DNA of 64,000 nt from Oreohelix idahoensis (lineage: Eukaryota > Mollusca > Gastropoda > Stylommatophora > Oreohelicidae), in NCBI GenBank assembly GCA_024509875.1, contig JAMPIV010012170.1:26133-90132 (forward strand), in the 5' to 3' direction. The notes below the pieces were generated by a model. The model searched no databases and had not been told where the DNA came from. It saw nothing but the letters and a program-made list of their open reading frames with translations. The position numbers and the translations under genes are program-made. This document shows positions 22,441-33,930 of this stretch, one piece after another (position 1 is the stretch's first letter; each line of letters begins with the position of its first letter).

Positions 22441-22653
22441 AGGTCTGCAGCAAATGTTCGTCCGTCACGGGGCTGGTGACACAGGTGCAGAGATCTGTTG
22501 TACCAATCCTGTACTATTGGTACCTGTACTGTTTAGTCCAGTATGTAAGCGGAAAATGATGACCTGGTCTAGATAGCTGGTGATTAGCATCATTTTTTTA
22601 ATATGGCCTTTGTGCTCATTTTTCCACCTGGACTTGAATGTGGCTTGTATGGT

Positions 22654-22659
<6 letters not shown>

Positions 22660-22720
<61 letters not shown>
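22660..22720 (+). repeat. (TA)n followed by poly-T
   Basis: About 30 bp of alternating TA and then about 30 T. The T run directly abuts the minus-strand SINE and could be its A-tail on the other strand. Confidence 0.9.
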
Positions 22721-22979
22721 CTTAACCAGCGGCACTTTGGCTTTCAGCCCTTCGGCCCAATGACATGTCATTGCGAGGCTGGGGAACCTGAGGACTTTCC
22801 TTCCAACCCGGTCAGGAGCTTCGCTCCTTCCCATCCACAGTGGGTTTATCACAGGAGCCGTTCAGGTTATTCAGTCAAATTTCCGGTCGTAAACATTTCT
22901 TCAAACGCTGACGCCCGGGTTTGAACCATGAACACCTGGTCGCCAGTACAACGCCGAAGCCATTACACCAGCGCGGCTC

Positions 22980-22980
<1 letters not shown>
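22721..22980 (-). mobile_element. tRNA-derived SINE S3, copy 1
   Basis: Read on the minus strand it starts GGGAGCCGCGCTGGTGTAAT and has a B-box GGTTCAAACCC (about 22917-22927), spaced as in a tRNA. About 190 bp of body follow, ending in poly-A (the T run at 22690-22720). The same head occurs at 38609. Not a tRNA gene: the anticodon arm is degenerate and there is a long non-tRNA tail. Confidence 0.65.

Positions 22981-23067
<87 letters not shown>
22981..23067 (+). repeat. (TA)n microsatellite
   Basis: About 87 bp of TA with two slips. It abuts the 5' end of the SINE. Confidence 0.95.
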
Positions 23068-23419
23068 GGGTTCTTTTGACTCATTGAGTGCTGTTTAATT
23101 ACTGACAGTGCATCATATTGGCCAATAAACACCACTTGCCTCTCAGTCCTCTCTACCATCATAAAAACTTCGGCTGCAGTTTCAGTGCATTTTTTTCTTT
23201 TTTTTTTCTTAAAAATTTCTCTATAAACACTAATATATTTTTTTTCTACGCGCCGTAGCTTGGCATGGAAATATTCGGGAACTACTGTTTTTTATTTGCG
23301 TTAGCTGCTGATTCATCTGCACATGTATTGGTCCATCAACTGCTGGGGTAGTGTTCCTGTACATATATTTTATGGTTATGAGTTTTTGTTTGTTTTGTGT
23401 GCGTTAAACATCCTTGTTG
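23068..23419. other. non-coding, nothing recognised
   Basis: Spacer with T-rich runs; no supported feature. Confidence 0.5.
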
Positions 23420-23990
23420 TATGTCATCAGCTCACGGTCTCTTCTGTGTCGTCCTTATCATTTTCGTTTCCATCTCCAGCTCTCTTCTCCGTGTATTTTT
23501 TGGGTCTACCTACACTTCTCTTATCATGGGGATATCATAACAAGGACTGCCTTGTAATGTTAACAACATGTTTTCATACTTGTCTGGTTCTTGTCATTAG
23601 ATCTACATTGGGGACCCAAAGATGCAGCAATAGAGAATGCAGTCAGCGACCCATAGCTTGACTGCTTGCGTCAGGGTCAGCGAACCAGAGCTGACCAAGA
23701 CCCTACTCCACCTCCAAGTGGTGGTCCTGGAAACAGGCTGCATCACTGCAGTCTGGCTGAGAGAGTAGGGATCAAAGAGGGAAGGCAAACCCGGTCCCAA
23801 AAAATGCCGTGCTGAAGTCGGATGTGTCGGCCGAAAGGCGCAGATATCATAGCTTTGCTGTAAACAGACACAACGCAACCAACGTCCTTTTCAGGACGAA
23901 CGAGGACGAAGAAAAAGATCTACATTGGTGATCTTGTCCTATCATTTCAATACTTCTGTTCTGCGCATGCGTCCATTTATGAAAGCCTGA
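23420..23990 (-). mobile_element. LINE 3' end (HTLRKP family), minus strand, split
   Basis: On the minus strand 23420-23611 matches the C-terminal LINE fragment of 52558-53010 (AACAAGGACTGCCTTGTAAT, TGTCTGGTTCTTGTCATTAG on the plus strand). The match resumes after the insertion at 23917 (GATCTTGTCCTATCATTTCA). No intact frame. A duplicated 12-bp target shows that a SINE-like repeat landed in it. Confidence 0.6.
23612..23916 (+). mobile_element. SINE-like repeat S1 with 12-bp target duplication
   Basis: GATCTACATTGG occurs directly before (23600-23611) and after (23917-23928) this 305-bp block, which ends in GACGAACGAGGACGAAGAAAAA: the signature of LINE-driven retroposition. The host LINE is continuous when the block is removed. 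Other copies: 8866-9078 (minus) and 58735-58869 (minus). I see no tRNA A/B boxes, so it may be a non-tRNA SINE or a truncated LINE tail. Its tail matches that of repeat D1 (43490-43882). Confidence 0.7.
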
Positions 23991-24474
23991 AGTTCTTTGT
24001 TGTTGTTTTTGTTGTTCTCTGTGATGAAGTCTGAATCCGATCTCGGCCATCATTCAAAATATTACACCGCACAGAAATTCAGAGAAGTCAAGCAATTGTG
24101 AATGGGTGGGCGAGAGATGATGATGCTGTTGTGATATGTGATCACTTTCTTGCACACTCGTAACCGACCCGATCAACAATAAAACTCTGATTCTAAGGCA
24201 GGGGCTGTATTTATTCATACAACCCAGTCAGTGACCCAAACCCAAAAAGCAAACTAAAGAACAAACAAAGCAAAACAAACAAAACACCCAGCCAGTGCTC
24301 AATTGCTAATCTGAAACGCAAACAAAGCACCGACTAGTTAAAATTATAATAGTTAAATAATGAGAAACACCATGCTCTCACCTGTCAACTGTCCTTCTTC
24401 CACGCTACCTGAAACATTTAACTATCATGCACACACACTTAGCCCATGCGTGTCGTCTAATCAGACTAGTGTGG
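23991..24474. other. non-coding, nothing recognised
   Basis: Contains A/C-rich low complexity at 24240-24290. No gene seen. Confidence 0.5.
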
Positions 24475-24640
24475 TATTGTGCATGAGGCTGGCAATCTCA
24501 CCATGTAACACAGATTGCTACCGAAACCACTACTGCAAGAGCATCTGAATGCTTTGTGCGGTCTCCATGCGGAGGCCAGACACACTGGTGGCCATATGCT
24601 CCATAAGGAGCGAGAAGAGACATAATGTGTTCCCAAGTGG
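24475..24640 (+). repeat. dispersed repeat D1, copy
   Basis: Matches D1: GGCAATCTCACCATGTAACA, ATTGCTACCGAAACCACTAC, TGCAAGAGCAT, GCTCCATAAGGAGCGA. About 165 bp, without tail. Confidence 0.6.
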
Positions 24641-24819
24641 ACCCACGTGCTCTCGTAAATTATCCGACACATAACAATAACTAAATAATAATGAAATATG
24701 CATAAAATAATATTAAACGATATGTACAACGAATACTCTCATTAATGAGCATAAACCACCATCTCGCAACTGATCCATCTCAATATTCGTCCCTGCACTC
24801 TGAAGCATGTCGTATATGC

Positions 24820-24990
24820 CGATTGATGAGATTGGGAACTCATCATATAAAACACATTGTAACAGAAACAAACCACTGCTATAGCATATAAATGCTTCGT
24901 GCAGGCTTCTGTTGGATTCAGCTGCACTGGTGTCGCCCTGCTCTGCAATGAGCAAACAGGAACGTTTATGTCTCAAATGTGCTCCACGTA
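24820..24990 (+). repeat. dispersed repeat D1, diverged copy
   Basis: A weaker match in the same order as the copy at 24475: ACATTGTAACAGAAACAAAC, CACTGCTATAGCATATAAAT, GCTTCGTGCAG, GCTGCACTGGTG. Confidence 0.5.
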
Positions 24991-25142
24991 CCAAAATTAG
25001 GGGTATCATATTTACAAGGCATATTAATGACTAGAACTAAATACATCACCTAAAGGAAATTTAACACGAAAACTATGTACCGTACACAACCATGTGTAAC
25101 TAGCCTCGACTGATACAATAAAACAATTATCATGAAATAAAC

Positions 25143-25155
25143 TTTAACCTAAACT
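25143..25155 (+). repeat. target site duplication of RTE LINE (left)
   Basis: TTTAACCTAAACT, repeated exactly at 28327-28339. Confidence 0.85.
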
Positions 25156-25169
25156 TACTTACTTACTTA

Positions 25170-25799
25170 GTCGTTCCCCTTCTACCGTGAGGTGTAGAGG
25201 TTTGGAAGAGAGAGCGCCAGACTATCCTATCGGCTGTCTTCCTCCTGGCCTGGTTCCATTCTAGTCCTCGATCCTTCAAAGATTTTGTCTAATGTTTGTC
25301 CTCCCAGCGGACTCTGGGTCGTCCTCGGGGTCTGGATCCTTGGCTCTTTGTTTCCCATGCTTGTCGTGGTATCCGATCTTCTCCCATTCTGCAGACATGG
25401 CACCAAACCATCTTAATTGGGACTGTTCTACTTGGGTCTGCAGGGGGTAGGATTTTAAGGCCTTGACGTATCGTCTGGTTGCGTACCATGTCTCTTCTTG
25501 TTACTTCAACCACCTTCCTCAGATACCTCATTTCTGAGGTTTGGATCTGGCTTTTATGGGTTGTAGTCATTGCCCATGACTCGCATCCATATGTCAAGAC
25601 TGGGACTTAGGTGGAGCGGTATACAGCCATCTTCGTTTTCTTACCAACCTCTCTCTTGCTGAGGAATCCTCGATTTATGGCCTGAAAAAGTCTCCCAGCT
25701 GCTGCTTTTCGAGTAGCCAACTCTTCTTTGATGCCTCCCTTTCGGTCTATAATAGCTCCGAGGTATTTAAAGTGGTCGACCTGCTCCAGGACCTGTTCT
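25170..25799 (-). pseudogene. RTE LINE ORF, C-terminal part
   Basis: The frame 25597-25289 encodes MTYGCESWAM and then GSRPRGRPRVRW, the usual post-RT tail of RTE/endonuclease-RT proteins (YGxExW; RGRPxxRW). After a break at about 25290 (a one-base insertion relative to the copy at 42823) the ending continues to GTTK and a stop near 25170. Function of this tail is not known to me; it is probably RNA- or DNA-binding. Confidence 0.7.
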
Positions 25800-25805
25800 C
25801 CCAGC

Positions 25806-26606
25806 TTAATCTGATTTTTTCTTTCTTTCTCGTGATATCACCATGGATTTTGTTTTAGAGCTGCTTATGACCATCCCTCTCTTCTCCAGCTCTTCCTTCC
25901 AGACTTGCAGGTTGGATTGGAGATGTGCCTCTGATTTAGCAATCAGGGCAACATCATCAGCAAATGCCAGCTCCGAAATATAGACCTGTCTCATCTTCCA
26001 GTACCCCACTGAATACTTTCTTGTTCTCTCCTTACATGCCTTGATGACATCGTCCATAAGGAGTATGAAGAGGTAAAGTGATAGGATATCACCTTGTCTT
26101 ACACCAGTGGTGGTCCTGAACTCTTCCGACTTATGGTTTGCTGTCCTCACATAATTTCTGCAAGACTTGTAGAAGCTCTGTATAGCATGAATCAGAGGTG
26201 CTGGAATATTCTTCCTTGCCAAACAGTCCCAAAGTTTGCTCCAGGGGACCCTGTCAAACGCCTTTTCCAGATCTATGAAACAAAGATGCATCTCACTCTT
26301 ATACTCAAGGGCCTTTTCACTCAGCTGTCTGAGTGTGAAGATTAGGTCTTGAGTACTTCGGTTTGCTCGGAATATGCACTGGACCTCATCCAATTGTGGC
26401 TCAGCTAGGTGTCGGAGTCTCTGCTCTAGGATTCTAGAGTAGATTTTACCAGGGACACTGAGAAGGGATATGCCTCTATGGTTTCCACACTGTCGATTGT
26501 CACCCTTTTTGAAAATTTGTGTTATGATGGCAATCTCCCAATCCTTTGGTATGGTCTTGTTGTACCACGCTGCCTGAAAAACCCTTAAGAGTAATAGGTC
26601 GCCTGA
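25806..26606 (-). pseudogene. RTE LINE reverse transcriptase domain
   Basis: Reverse transcriptase, which would copy LINE RNA at the nicked target. The frame 26393-25806 holds catalytic motif A (CFIDLEKAFDRVPW), motif B (GVRQGDILS) and motif C (LAFADDVALI, with the DD pair), plus the following SKTKSMVIS. The earlier RT segment, up to 26606, is present in another frame (NRQCGNHRGISLLS on the minus strand), so at least one indel separates it. The IFRANRSTQDLIF stretch corresponds to the fingers motif upstream of A. Confidence 0.8.
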
Positions 26607-26609
26607 TGC

Positions 26610-28079
26610 TCACATGAACTTAACCATTTCTGGTGTTATACCATCATGCCCTGCTGCTTTGCCCATCTTGATTTTCTCCAGTGCTGCCTTCAGTTCTTCC
26701 ATCTTTATGTCATCTTCACCATCATTGGTTTTCTCTTCTGTGCTAGTGTTTATCATTTCTGATGCTTCACCATGCTCACCATCCAGGAGTTCTGAGAAAT
26801 ATTCTTTCCATCTTCCCATTACTTCCTTCGGGGCAGTAAGCAATTTGCCTTGCTTGTCCTTTATAAATTTGACAGGACATTGTTTTTCCTTCCTCGTGTT
26901 CTTTAGGGTCTTATAGAACAATTTCTGGTTTTCTTGTGCATCTTTTTCTAGCTTTTCTCCAAATTCTTCCCAGGACTTCTGTTTTGCTGCTAGCACTTTG
27001 TTCTTTGCTTCTGTTCTGAGTGTCACATCTTCTCTATATTTTTCCATTTGTCCTGTTGTGTTTTTAGCTCCTAAGTATTGTTTCCATGCCATTTTCTTCT
27101 CTCTTATTTTCTCTTTGACTTCCTCTGTCCACCAAGGTGTCCTCTTTCTCTTGTTTCCAAGTCGGACTTCACCGCATGCTTCTGCAGCAGCTGTCTTTAT
27201 GATATCCTTGAATTTAATCCAGAGGGTTTCCAAGTCATCAGGTCGTTCTTCTGTGTTGCTCACCGCTGCAGCAATAAGCCCCTGATATCTGGTCTTAATT
27301 TCTGGCTCTCTCAGCTTGTAGGTCCTAATGCTCATTTCTCCTGCTCGTTTACTTGGTTTCTTGCGTGATGTTGGGCAGTTCCTAGGCTGAGCAACTCTTT
27401 CAGTTGTTCTTTTGATTGTTAGCAGGTAGTGATCACTTCCAATCTCTGGCCCCCTCCAGACTCTAGCATCTCGGACATATTTGAATGAGCTTCTCCGAAC
27501 AATGGCATAGTCGATCACTGACATCTCGCTCTTTGTTGGTTTACATCTAGTGTATGCATGTATGTGCTTATGGGGGAACTTTGTGTTTGTAATGATCAGA
27601 TTCTGCTCACTGCAGAATCTAAGGTGTCGCTTTCCATTGTCATTGAGAGTATCTTCTCCATATCTTCCGATAACTCCACCCCATCTAGCATGGTCATTTC
27701 CAACTCTGACATTAAAATCTCCGAGCATGATAACTTCATCTAGGCAGTCATCCACTGTCCTTTGAAGCAGCTCGAAGAATTCCTCCTTGACCTCTGCTCT
27801 CTCATCCTCATTTGGCCCATACACTATGACCAGGTTGACTATGGTTTCTCCTTCTTTTAGTTTAACAACCATAATGCGCTCCGAGACAAAGTTCCATCCC
27901 TTGATACTATCTTTTTGATTTTGGGCCACAATGCAACCCACGCCCCCTTTAGCTCTTTCAGACATGGGTACACCACTGTAGAGCAGCGTGTTGCCATCGA
28001 GATCCATGACTCCTTTTCCTTTTTTCTTTGTTTCCGTTATAGCCAGGATTTCTAGTTTTGCTTTCCTCATCTCTTCCAC
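26610..28079 (-). CDS. RTE LINE endonuclease and RT start
   Basis: 489 residues open from the ATG at 28079. Apurinic/apyrimidinic-type endonuclease, which nicks target DNA: metal-binding E in ITETKKKG (about 15), VIYGPNEDE (about 87), the catalytic MLGDFNVRVGN (about 116-127), and the terminal SDH in GSDHYLLTI (about 218). A basic linker of about 200 residues follows, rich in K/E (predicted helical), leading to MGKAAGHDGITPEMVKF, the start of RT. Such proteins are often mislabelled craniofacial development protein 2-like in databases. The frame stops at 26610, just inside RT. Confidence 0.85.
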   Translation of the reverse strand: MEEMRKAKLEILAITETKKKGKGVMDLDGNTLLYSGVPMSERAKGGVGCIVAQNQKDSIKGWNFVSERIMVVKLKEGETIVNLVIVYGPNEDERAEVKEEFFELLQRTVDDCLDEVIMLGDFNVRVGNDHARWGGVIGRYGEDTLNDNGKRHLRFCSEQNLIITNTKFPHKHIHAYTRCKPTKSEMSVIDYAIVRRSSFKYVRDARVWRGPEIGSDHYLLTIKRTTERVAQPRNCPTSRKKPSKRAGEMSIRTYKLREPEIKTRYQGLIAAAVSNTEERPDDLETLWIKFKDIIKTAAAEACGEVRLGNKRKRTPWWTEEVKEKIREKKMAWKQYLGAKNTTGQMEKYREDVTLRTEAKNKVLAAKQKSWEEFGEKLEKDAQENQKLFYKTLKNTRKEKQCPVKFIKDKQGKLLTAPKEVMGRWKEYFSELLDGEHGEASEMINTSTEEKTNDGEDDIKMEELKAALEKIKMGKAAGHDGITPEMVKFM

Positions 28080-28326
28080 CAGCTCCTCTTCCTTCCCATT
28101 TATACTTCTTGTGTTCCAAGTTCCATAAGTCGTAGTCCGTTCCAGTTCGTCGCCTTTAGAATCCGTCCGGTTTTCTCTCTTGTGTTGCTAGTAATCGTGA
28201 TTTAAAGCAAACAGGTGATAGGCCTGTTGTGCCTTTGCATGGTGGAGGGGCTGCCTCCTTACGGCCTCCATGCAGGCCGCCCTCCTCCTTTTTCATCCGG
28301 GCTTGGGACCGGCATTGGCGGAGTTT

Positions 28327-28339
28327 TTTAACCTAAACT
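28327..28339 (+). repeat. target site duplication of RTE LINE (right)
   Basis: TTTAACCTAAACT, identical to 25143-25155. Confidence 0.85.
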
Positions 28340-31300
28340 ATCTCTTCTATTACTGAAGAAAATTACATTAACCTGCCTTCACACGCGTGCCAATTCACCC
28401 AATATAAAATAGCATAACATTATAGGCCTACAACACGTGGTAACTAAGCGTGTTATTGTCGACTCACAGGCGCCACTTTTATGCACATTTAACACGTGGC
28501 CCTGGCTGCCATCTTGTTAACAGTTAATATTAGTAGTAGACTGCTTTTCTGCCCGGCCTCATGAATGAAATAGGTTCCTACTATATCCCTACAGCCGCAA
28601 TCTGGACTTAACGCTAGTAAAATCTGTCCACACATATTTTCACTCATCTATAAAACTAATTATAATGTCCTAAAAGAAATCTCCTCAGGAAACACATCTA
28701 TCTATTTCATTAAACATTAGAACAGACTCACGCTGAATACAATTACAAAGCTACTGAACACTAATGCTAATCAGCTTTAAAATTAAACTCACGTTTCATG
28801 TCTTTGTTCATCTTCTACCTAAATTAACTCACGTGTTCAAGGCATCTACAGATCGACTCTGGTTTCTTTGGAGCGACTGACGAAGAGAGAGGTCTCTGCT
28901 GGCCTGCGCACTTCTTTATATAGTCCGCAAGGCCTAATCACTCACGGGTTAGTCCGCGGCGTAGTAATTGGGCCACGCAAATAACACACGCGATGGATGC
29001 TCTCGAAGGAGCGAAAACACAAACATAAAACACAAATATTTCTAGGCTTTATTGTGGCCCAGTAATATATCTTCCTCTTGAAGATGTTGCGGTAAAAAGG
29101 CAGTGAACCACGGAGACAATGGCGATGACAAGATGGCGCTGTTACACAACCAACCAAAACGGCAGCTCGGGTCACGCAATGCTAATAATTTGTTTGGCCT
29201 TTTAGTAGAAAGACGAGAAAGTGTAGATGTTGACAAGTTTTCGAAAGGCACTGTGCAATTAATAACGGTATACATTGGTAACAAAGGATTAATTCGATAA
29301 TAGGGATCATTAGCTTTAGGCAGAGACCTATTATTTCACTGGTTGTGGTGTAGAGCAGAAGTTATTGTGATTTTAAGTCAGCGGAGCATGAACCATGTTG
29401 TGTTTATCTCTGTTTAGGCTGCTCCAGTGAAAAATCGGATTAACCAAGGAAAAGGATAGATATCTCAATAGATAGAGTTTAGTCCTGAGAATAATATAAG
29501 CCTTTGATGACGGAAATTTGTTCAGAAATAAAGAAACTAGAAAGATTTCGGATTTTTCACACCAGAACAGAACGCCTGCTGTTTACACTTTTTCGAGAAT
29601 GCATCATACTTTGGCCTAGATGCTTTCTAGTACGGGAGACAAATGAGTATAAACAGCGGAAGGTATCACCAGACAGGCCTTGCCGAAAAATTCAAATCAC
29701 AGACACGAGCGAAAACGTCTACTACCAGACTCCATTGCCATCTGCAGGTGAAAACAGTCTGTAGAACCATTAAAAGCCGGTCTGCATGTGATTGAGGGTA
29801 AGAGAGAAGGTTATTACATGTGCATATGTAATTATATTATTGATATGTGCCTTAAAGAAGTGGATAAATGTGTGTAGAATCGCTGTGTAGTTCGTGGAAG
29901 GAATTCAAGCCTGTGTTAACTACATTAAATTGTCAAATGAAAGCAAATGGACGAGTAGATTGTGATGATAGTTTAGGAAAGTATTTTGAGTATATTAAGC
30001 TTGCTGGAATGGACCACCCTATTGGAAAGATGGAAAGAATGAAAGAAATTGTTTTACTGAATAAATTGAGTTGTATCTTAACATTTTGCAAAAGGCCTAT
30101 CTGATTTTAAGGATGCAAATCATGGACAAAATGTAACCAGAGTGTTACTGGAAGAATGTGTTATTAATTGAATGAATTATGTTATTTTTGACTTACTATG
30201 ATTCTTTCCAGTTACAGTGCTGGGAAAGGCCTAGAAGACTTATTCCAGATAAGTAGCCTTGTTTGGGGCTACTTGACTTTACAAAACTGTACCACACCAA
30301 GGAAATTAAAACTTTAATAATAAAGAGTCCAAGAATATGGAACATAGATCCTACAATTTTATTACCGACAAAAGAACAGAGTAATGATGAAACATAAGAC
30401 TGTGGTGAAAGAACATAGTAAAAGTCTTTATACTTTGTGATATAATAATATTAACATTGATCAAGTTCAGCACAGAAGATAGACAGTTGTCATAAAGGAT
30501 CAAGTTACAGACGAATATGAACTGCATTAAGTTTCATGTAACTGTAATTGTAATGTTATAATTGAAAGTGACACCATTTATATTTTTGAATCAAATTGAT
30601 TTTATTTACAAATTATCCGACAGACAAAGAAAGATCTTGTATATAAATAAATTATAAAGTGTACTAACAGTCTTTATTGAATTATTTAAGTTTGGATCAT
30701 AGTTCTTGTTGGTTAGTTAATTACCCCTAGCAGAGTCATAGTCTAAGGTTAGTCTGGAGAGGGCATCATAGGAACCTAAGATAGTACATTATACCTCATC
30801 TAGACACCTATATACTGTAGCTTGACTATACCTTTGATGTCGATATACCATTACTCTTTTCAGAGAATGGGGTATTTCTTTTAAGGTAAGTCTCTTATCT
30901 GGCACTATCCTGGTATCATCTGATACATCTATTTGTCCAGGATATCATCATCATATTATCTTTACCTCTCGCGACATTCTCCATGTTTCAGAGCAATACC
31001 ATAGTACTGACTCGACATTTAAGTTGAAGATTCTTATTCTTTCATTTCTATGGTTACGAGTGCATTGCATGTCTATAAATAATCTAATATTGGTATTCTC
31101 TGTTGCTCATACCTCTTAAATTTTATTAGGAAATTCTCTATTGTCTTTCAGACATTCTACACAATGAGGATTTTAATTGCTTGTTTTGTGAGTTGTTTGA
31201 ACTGACGAAGATGCTTTATCACAACGCCCATCCGTTACAATTTGGTCTTGTCCATCTGCGGAAATGAGATACATACAATTTTGTGTTTTACTTGTATTCT

Positions 31301-32339
31301 ACACGGTGATTCAAAAGTTTCCACACGTAGTGAATAATGTTTCTGTAATGCATCTGTATGTGTCTTCAAAGGAATGGCAACCATGTAGGGCACGTTTTGT
31401 GAAAAAAGTGACAGTTTGTTTTTAAGAAAGTGACCATTTTCTCTGTGATTGGAGACTTTTGATTCGCCCTGTAGTGTGAATTGGCATACAGTGGAAGTGA
31501 AGAGTGTGGGAGAGAAAGATAATACAGAGAAGAGATGTAGAAGAGTAAGTAAACCAGGATCCCATAGGCAGATATGAACAGAGAGACCAAATCAGAAATC
31601 TCTGGCGAGCGACAACTGCAACCTTGTATTCCACAGGGAATAAAAAAAAGAATGGATTCTCTGAACAGGACTCACTGTATCAACAAATCTTAGTTCTTGC
31701 AAACGTTTTAAATTAACTTACGCTCGCAAACATGTCAATTCTTTTCCTTCGCTCAGTCAATTTTCTTCAGCCAGCGATATCAATTAAAGATGGGGCCACC
31801 AAATAACCTCACCTCCAAAATGGCGGTTAATCCCGTCATTTCTCATTCCACTTCCGTTCTCAGCGCGCGCCCGACCGTGATTGTCTGCGATTTTGGGCAC
31901 GTATTTCTAGTACATTACCGCAGAATTAATCAGAGTTACGCCCATTTTGTTTTCATCCTTCAAGATTAGCCATTTTTCATCTCTCTCCCGACATCTGACA
32001 ACAATTTTCTTTCTAGGCGCCCCCCGCTCATTTAGCACCACGGGGAGAATTTATATCAAACTTTTAACCAACATGGCATCCATCTTTTGTATTGTCACGT
32101 GACAACTCTGCGGGTTTAATATCCGGTGCCAAGTGTACGAGACCGACGTGGCCAGTTCTTGAGAAATAAGGAACGATAGCCAGGGAGAAACCAGAGATCT
32201 CCGGCTCGTGGGCTGGAAGATGCGCTGAAAAGGTCACATACGAGCCTGAGGTCGCGGTCTGATGTATCAGAATGCGTGTGCTCGGTTAGGATATAGCCCG
32301 TCCTTTATAATATAAGGATTGTAAAGTGAATTTTAAATA
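28340..32339. other. 4 kb without recognised genes
   Basis: Mixed non-coding sequence. The open frame 29868-30104 (78 residues, ESLCSSWKEFKPVLTTLNC) has coding-like composition, but I cannot place it. The frames at 29042-29300 overlap each other and are not convincing. 31740-32300 is relatively GC/CpG-rich and could be an unrecognised LTR or promoter. I would not call any gene. Confidence 0.4.
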
Positions 32340-32545
32340 CAGTGTCCCTGCTCCTGTCAAAGAGTCCATTGATTCATTTTTCCTTTGCGCTCCTGATGGA
32401 GCAAGAAGCCACAACTGCAGCTGGTCCCCTTGCAGGAAGCCTGCATCAAGCATTCAAATGTCTTACAGCAGGGGTTAATGTGGCAATTTGTTTTACATGA
32501 AGAGATTGCTAGCCCTCTGCAAAATAGTCCATTGCCAGGTAATAA
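32340..32545 (-). repeat. dispersed repeat D1, minus-strand copy
   Basis: The plus strand reads CCTTTGCGCTCCTGATGGAG, CACAACTGCAGCTGG, TGCAGGAAGCCTGC, AAGCATTCAAATG, GGCAATTTGTTTTACATG: the reverse complement of D1 in order. Confidence 0.6.
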
Positions 32546-32689
32546 CACTGAATAAAGTCGTCTTGAAGAAGATTAATGTGTTTTGAAAAAGCCAAAATTG
32601 AAACAAAAATGTTGAAAGGTACAATCGAAACAGTATACTTGTGTTGTGCGTGTGTTAGAAATCATAATACAGCAGCAGACGAGAAACAA

Positions 32690-32882
32690 CAAGGAGAAGA
32701 AATATAAACAGAAAAATAAGATGATGAGAAGAAAAGAAAGGGAGGAAAAAGAAGATAAAAACGAAGAAATATAAAAAGAAGAAACGTAAAATGAAGAAGA
32801 AAAGAACTAAGAAGAAAACGGAAAAAGAAAATAAAGAGAAAAGAAAAGAAAAAAGAAGAGGAAGAAGAAGAATTACGAACTA
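32690..32882 (+). repeat. purine-rich (GAA)-type low complexity
   Basis: About 190 bp of nearly pure A/G with only scattered pyrimidines. A candidate for triplex-forming DNA; no gene. Confidence 0.8.
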
Positions 32883-32999
32883 AACAAAAGAATGTTAATT
32901 ATAGTTTCCCTCCCATGTTAAGCAGCCCATCGATATGTTACAAAAAATAGTTTCAGAGATTATACTGCCGTAGGGGAAAGCAGTGTTAGAAACTTTGCC

Positions 33000-33185
33000 A
33001 CACTGATCCAGCTTCTAATGAGGTGGGGTGACCAGTTCCCCTCCTCACTGTCTTTGCCTTCCCTAACTCACCAGCATAGTCAGGTGCCCATTTACATCTG
33101 GGTACTCTGGAGCGTCACGCTACTATCTTTCGATCCCTGAACCGAGATGAAAGCGCTTTAACCGCCACTCAGAAGCTCCATTGAT
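33000..33185 (-). mobile_element. tRNA-derived SINE S2, minus-strand copy
   Basis: The minus strand reads GGAGCTTCTGAGTGGCGGTT then AAAGCGCTTTCATCTCGGTT, GACGCTCCAGAGTACCCAG and GGAACTGGTCACCCCACCTC, matching the S2 copies at 9845 and 58441. The B-box is degenerate (GTTCAGGGATC). Confidence 0.6.
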
Positions 33186-33926
33186 ATGTAGAAATGCTAA
33201 GTAGGGATGTCCTCAAGATGGTTATCTTGTGGGAGGTTAAAGTGCAACACAGATCAAATTTGAAAGGTCATAACGAGAAAGTATACTTTCATTGAGCACG
33301 CATTAAGAAAGAAATAGTATGAAAATCAAGTAGGGTATAATAATAATCATAATAAACATAATAGTATTAAATTAGCGATCAAAGTGCACTTGTCTTATAG
33401 TTTTTCCGTGGAGAAAGAGTCATCTATAAATAAAATACATTTTGTAAATTTAAGCACCTAATATAAAGCTCATACGAAAGCTAGTCATTACTAGAGCGGT
33501 GTTTAAAACAAAAGACTTGCTGACCTAGTTTTTTGAAGAAGTATGTTTATTTAATCGGCACATCACCATTACCATCCGACGCCCTGCTATTTAAATACGC
33601 AACACAGTTTATATTCGCAGTTCAGTATTTCCTTTACCATAAAGTTAATGGAGTCATTTCCACCGTATTTTAAATTCTTTTAATTATTATGTAAAATTAA
33701 CAATGTCGGTCAAAAATGGTGCAATAGTCTAGATGTGTTTGTATTTGAGATACATAGAACGCTTTCTTTGCTTCTTTGTCTAGACAATATTTAATTTTAG
33801 CCTACTTATACACATTCTGAAGTGTTGCTTGATCAGTGCTTCTATGTGTGAGTTGGTCAACATTTAGACTTAAAGTTTTCGTTGAACAACAACTCTTCAG
33901 TGGGAACTCGTGTACACTAGAACTGG
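33186..33926. other. non-coding, nothing recognised
   Basis: AT-rich spacer; no supported feature. Confidence 0.5.
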
Positions 33927-33930
33927 CCGA

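Larger units (their letters stand above)
25156..28326 (-). mobile_element. full-length RTE-like LINE
   Basis: A 3.17-kb non-LTR retrotransposon flanked by an exact 13-bp duplication (25143-25155, 28327-28339). Sense reads leftward: 5' leader from 28326, endonuclease-RT coding region 28079 to about 25170, then an (AAGT)n-type tail (ACTTACTTACTT on the plus strand at 25154-25169). One coding unit with AP endonuclease and RT, the short 3' end and the simple-repeat tail fit the RTE clade. Frame breaks near 26600, 26395-25800 and 25290 make it inactive as written. Short 3' copies of the same family lie at 37638-37712, 41425-41490 and 42823-42974. Confidence 0.85.

Noticed and set aside
26614..27765. 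Plus-strand frames across the RTE endonuclease
   Set aside because: Antisense shadows of the minus-strand LINE protein.
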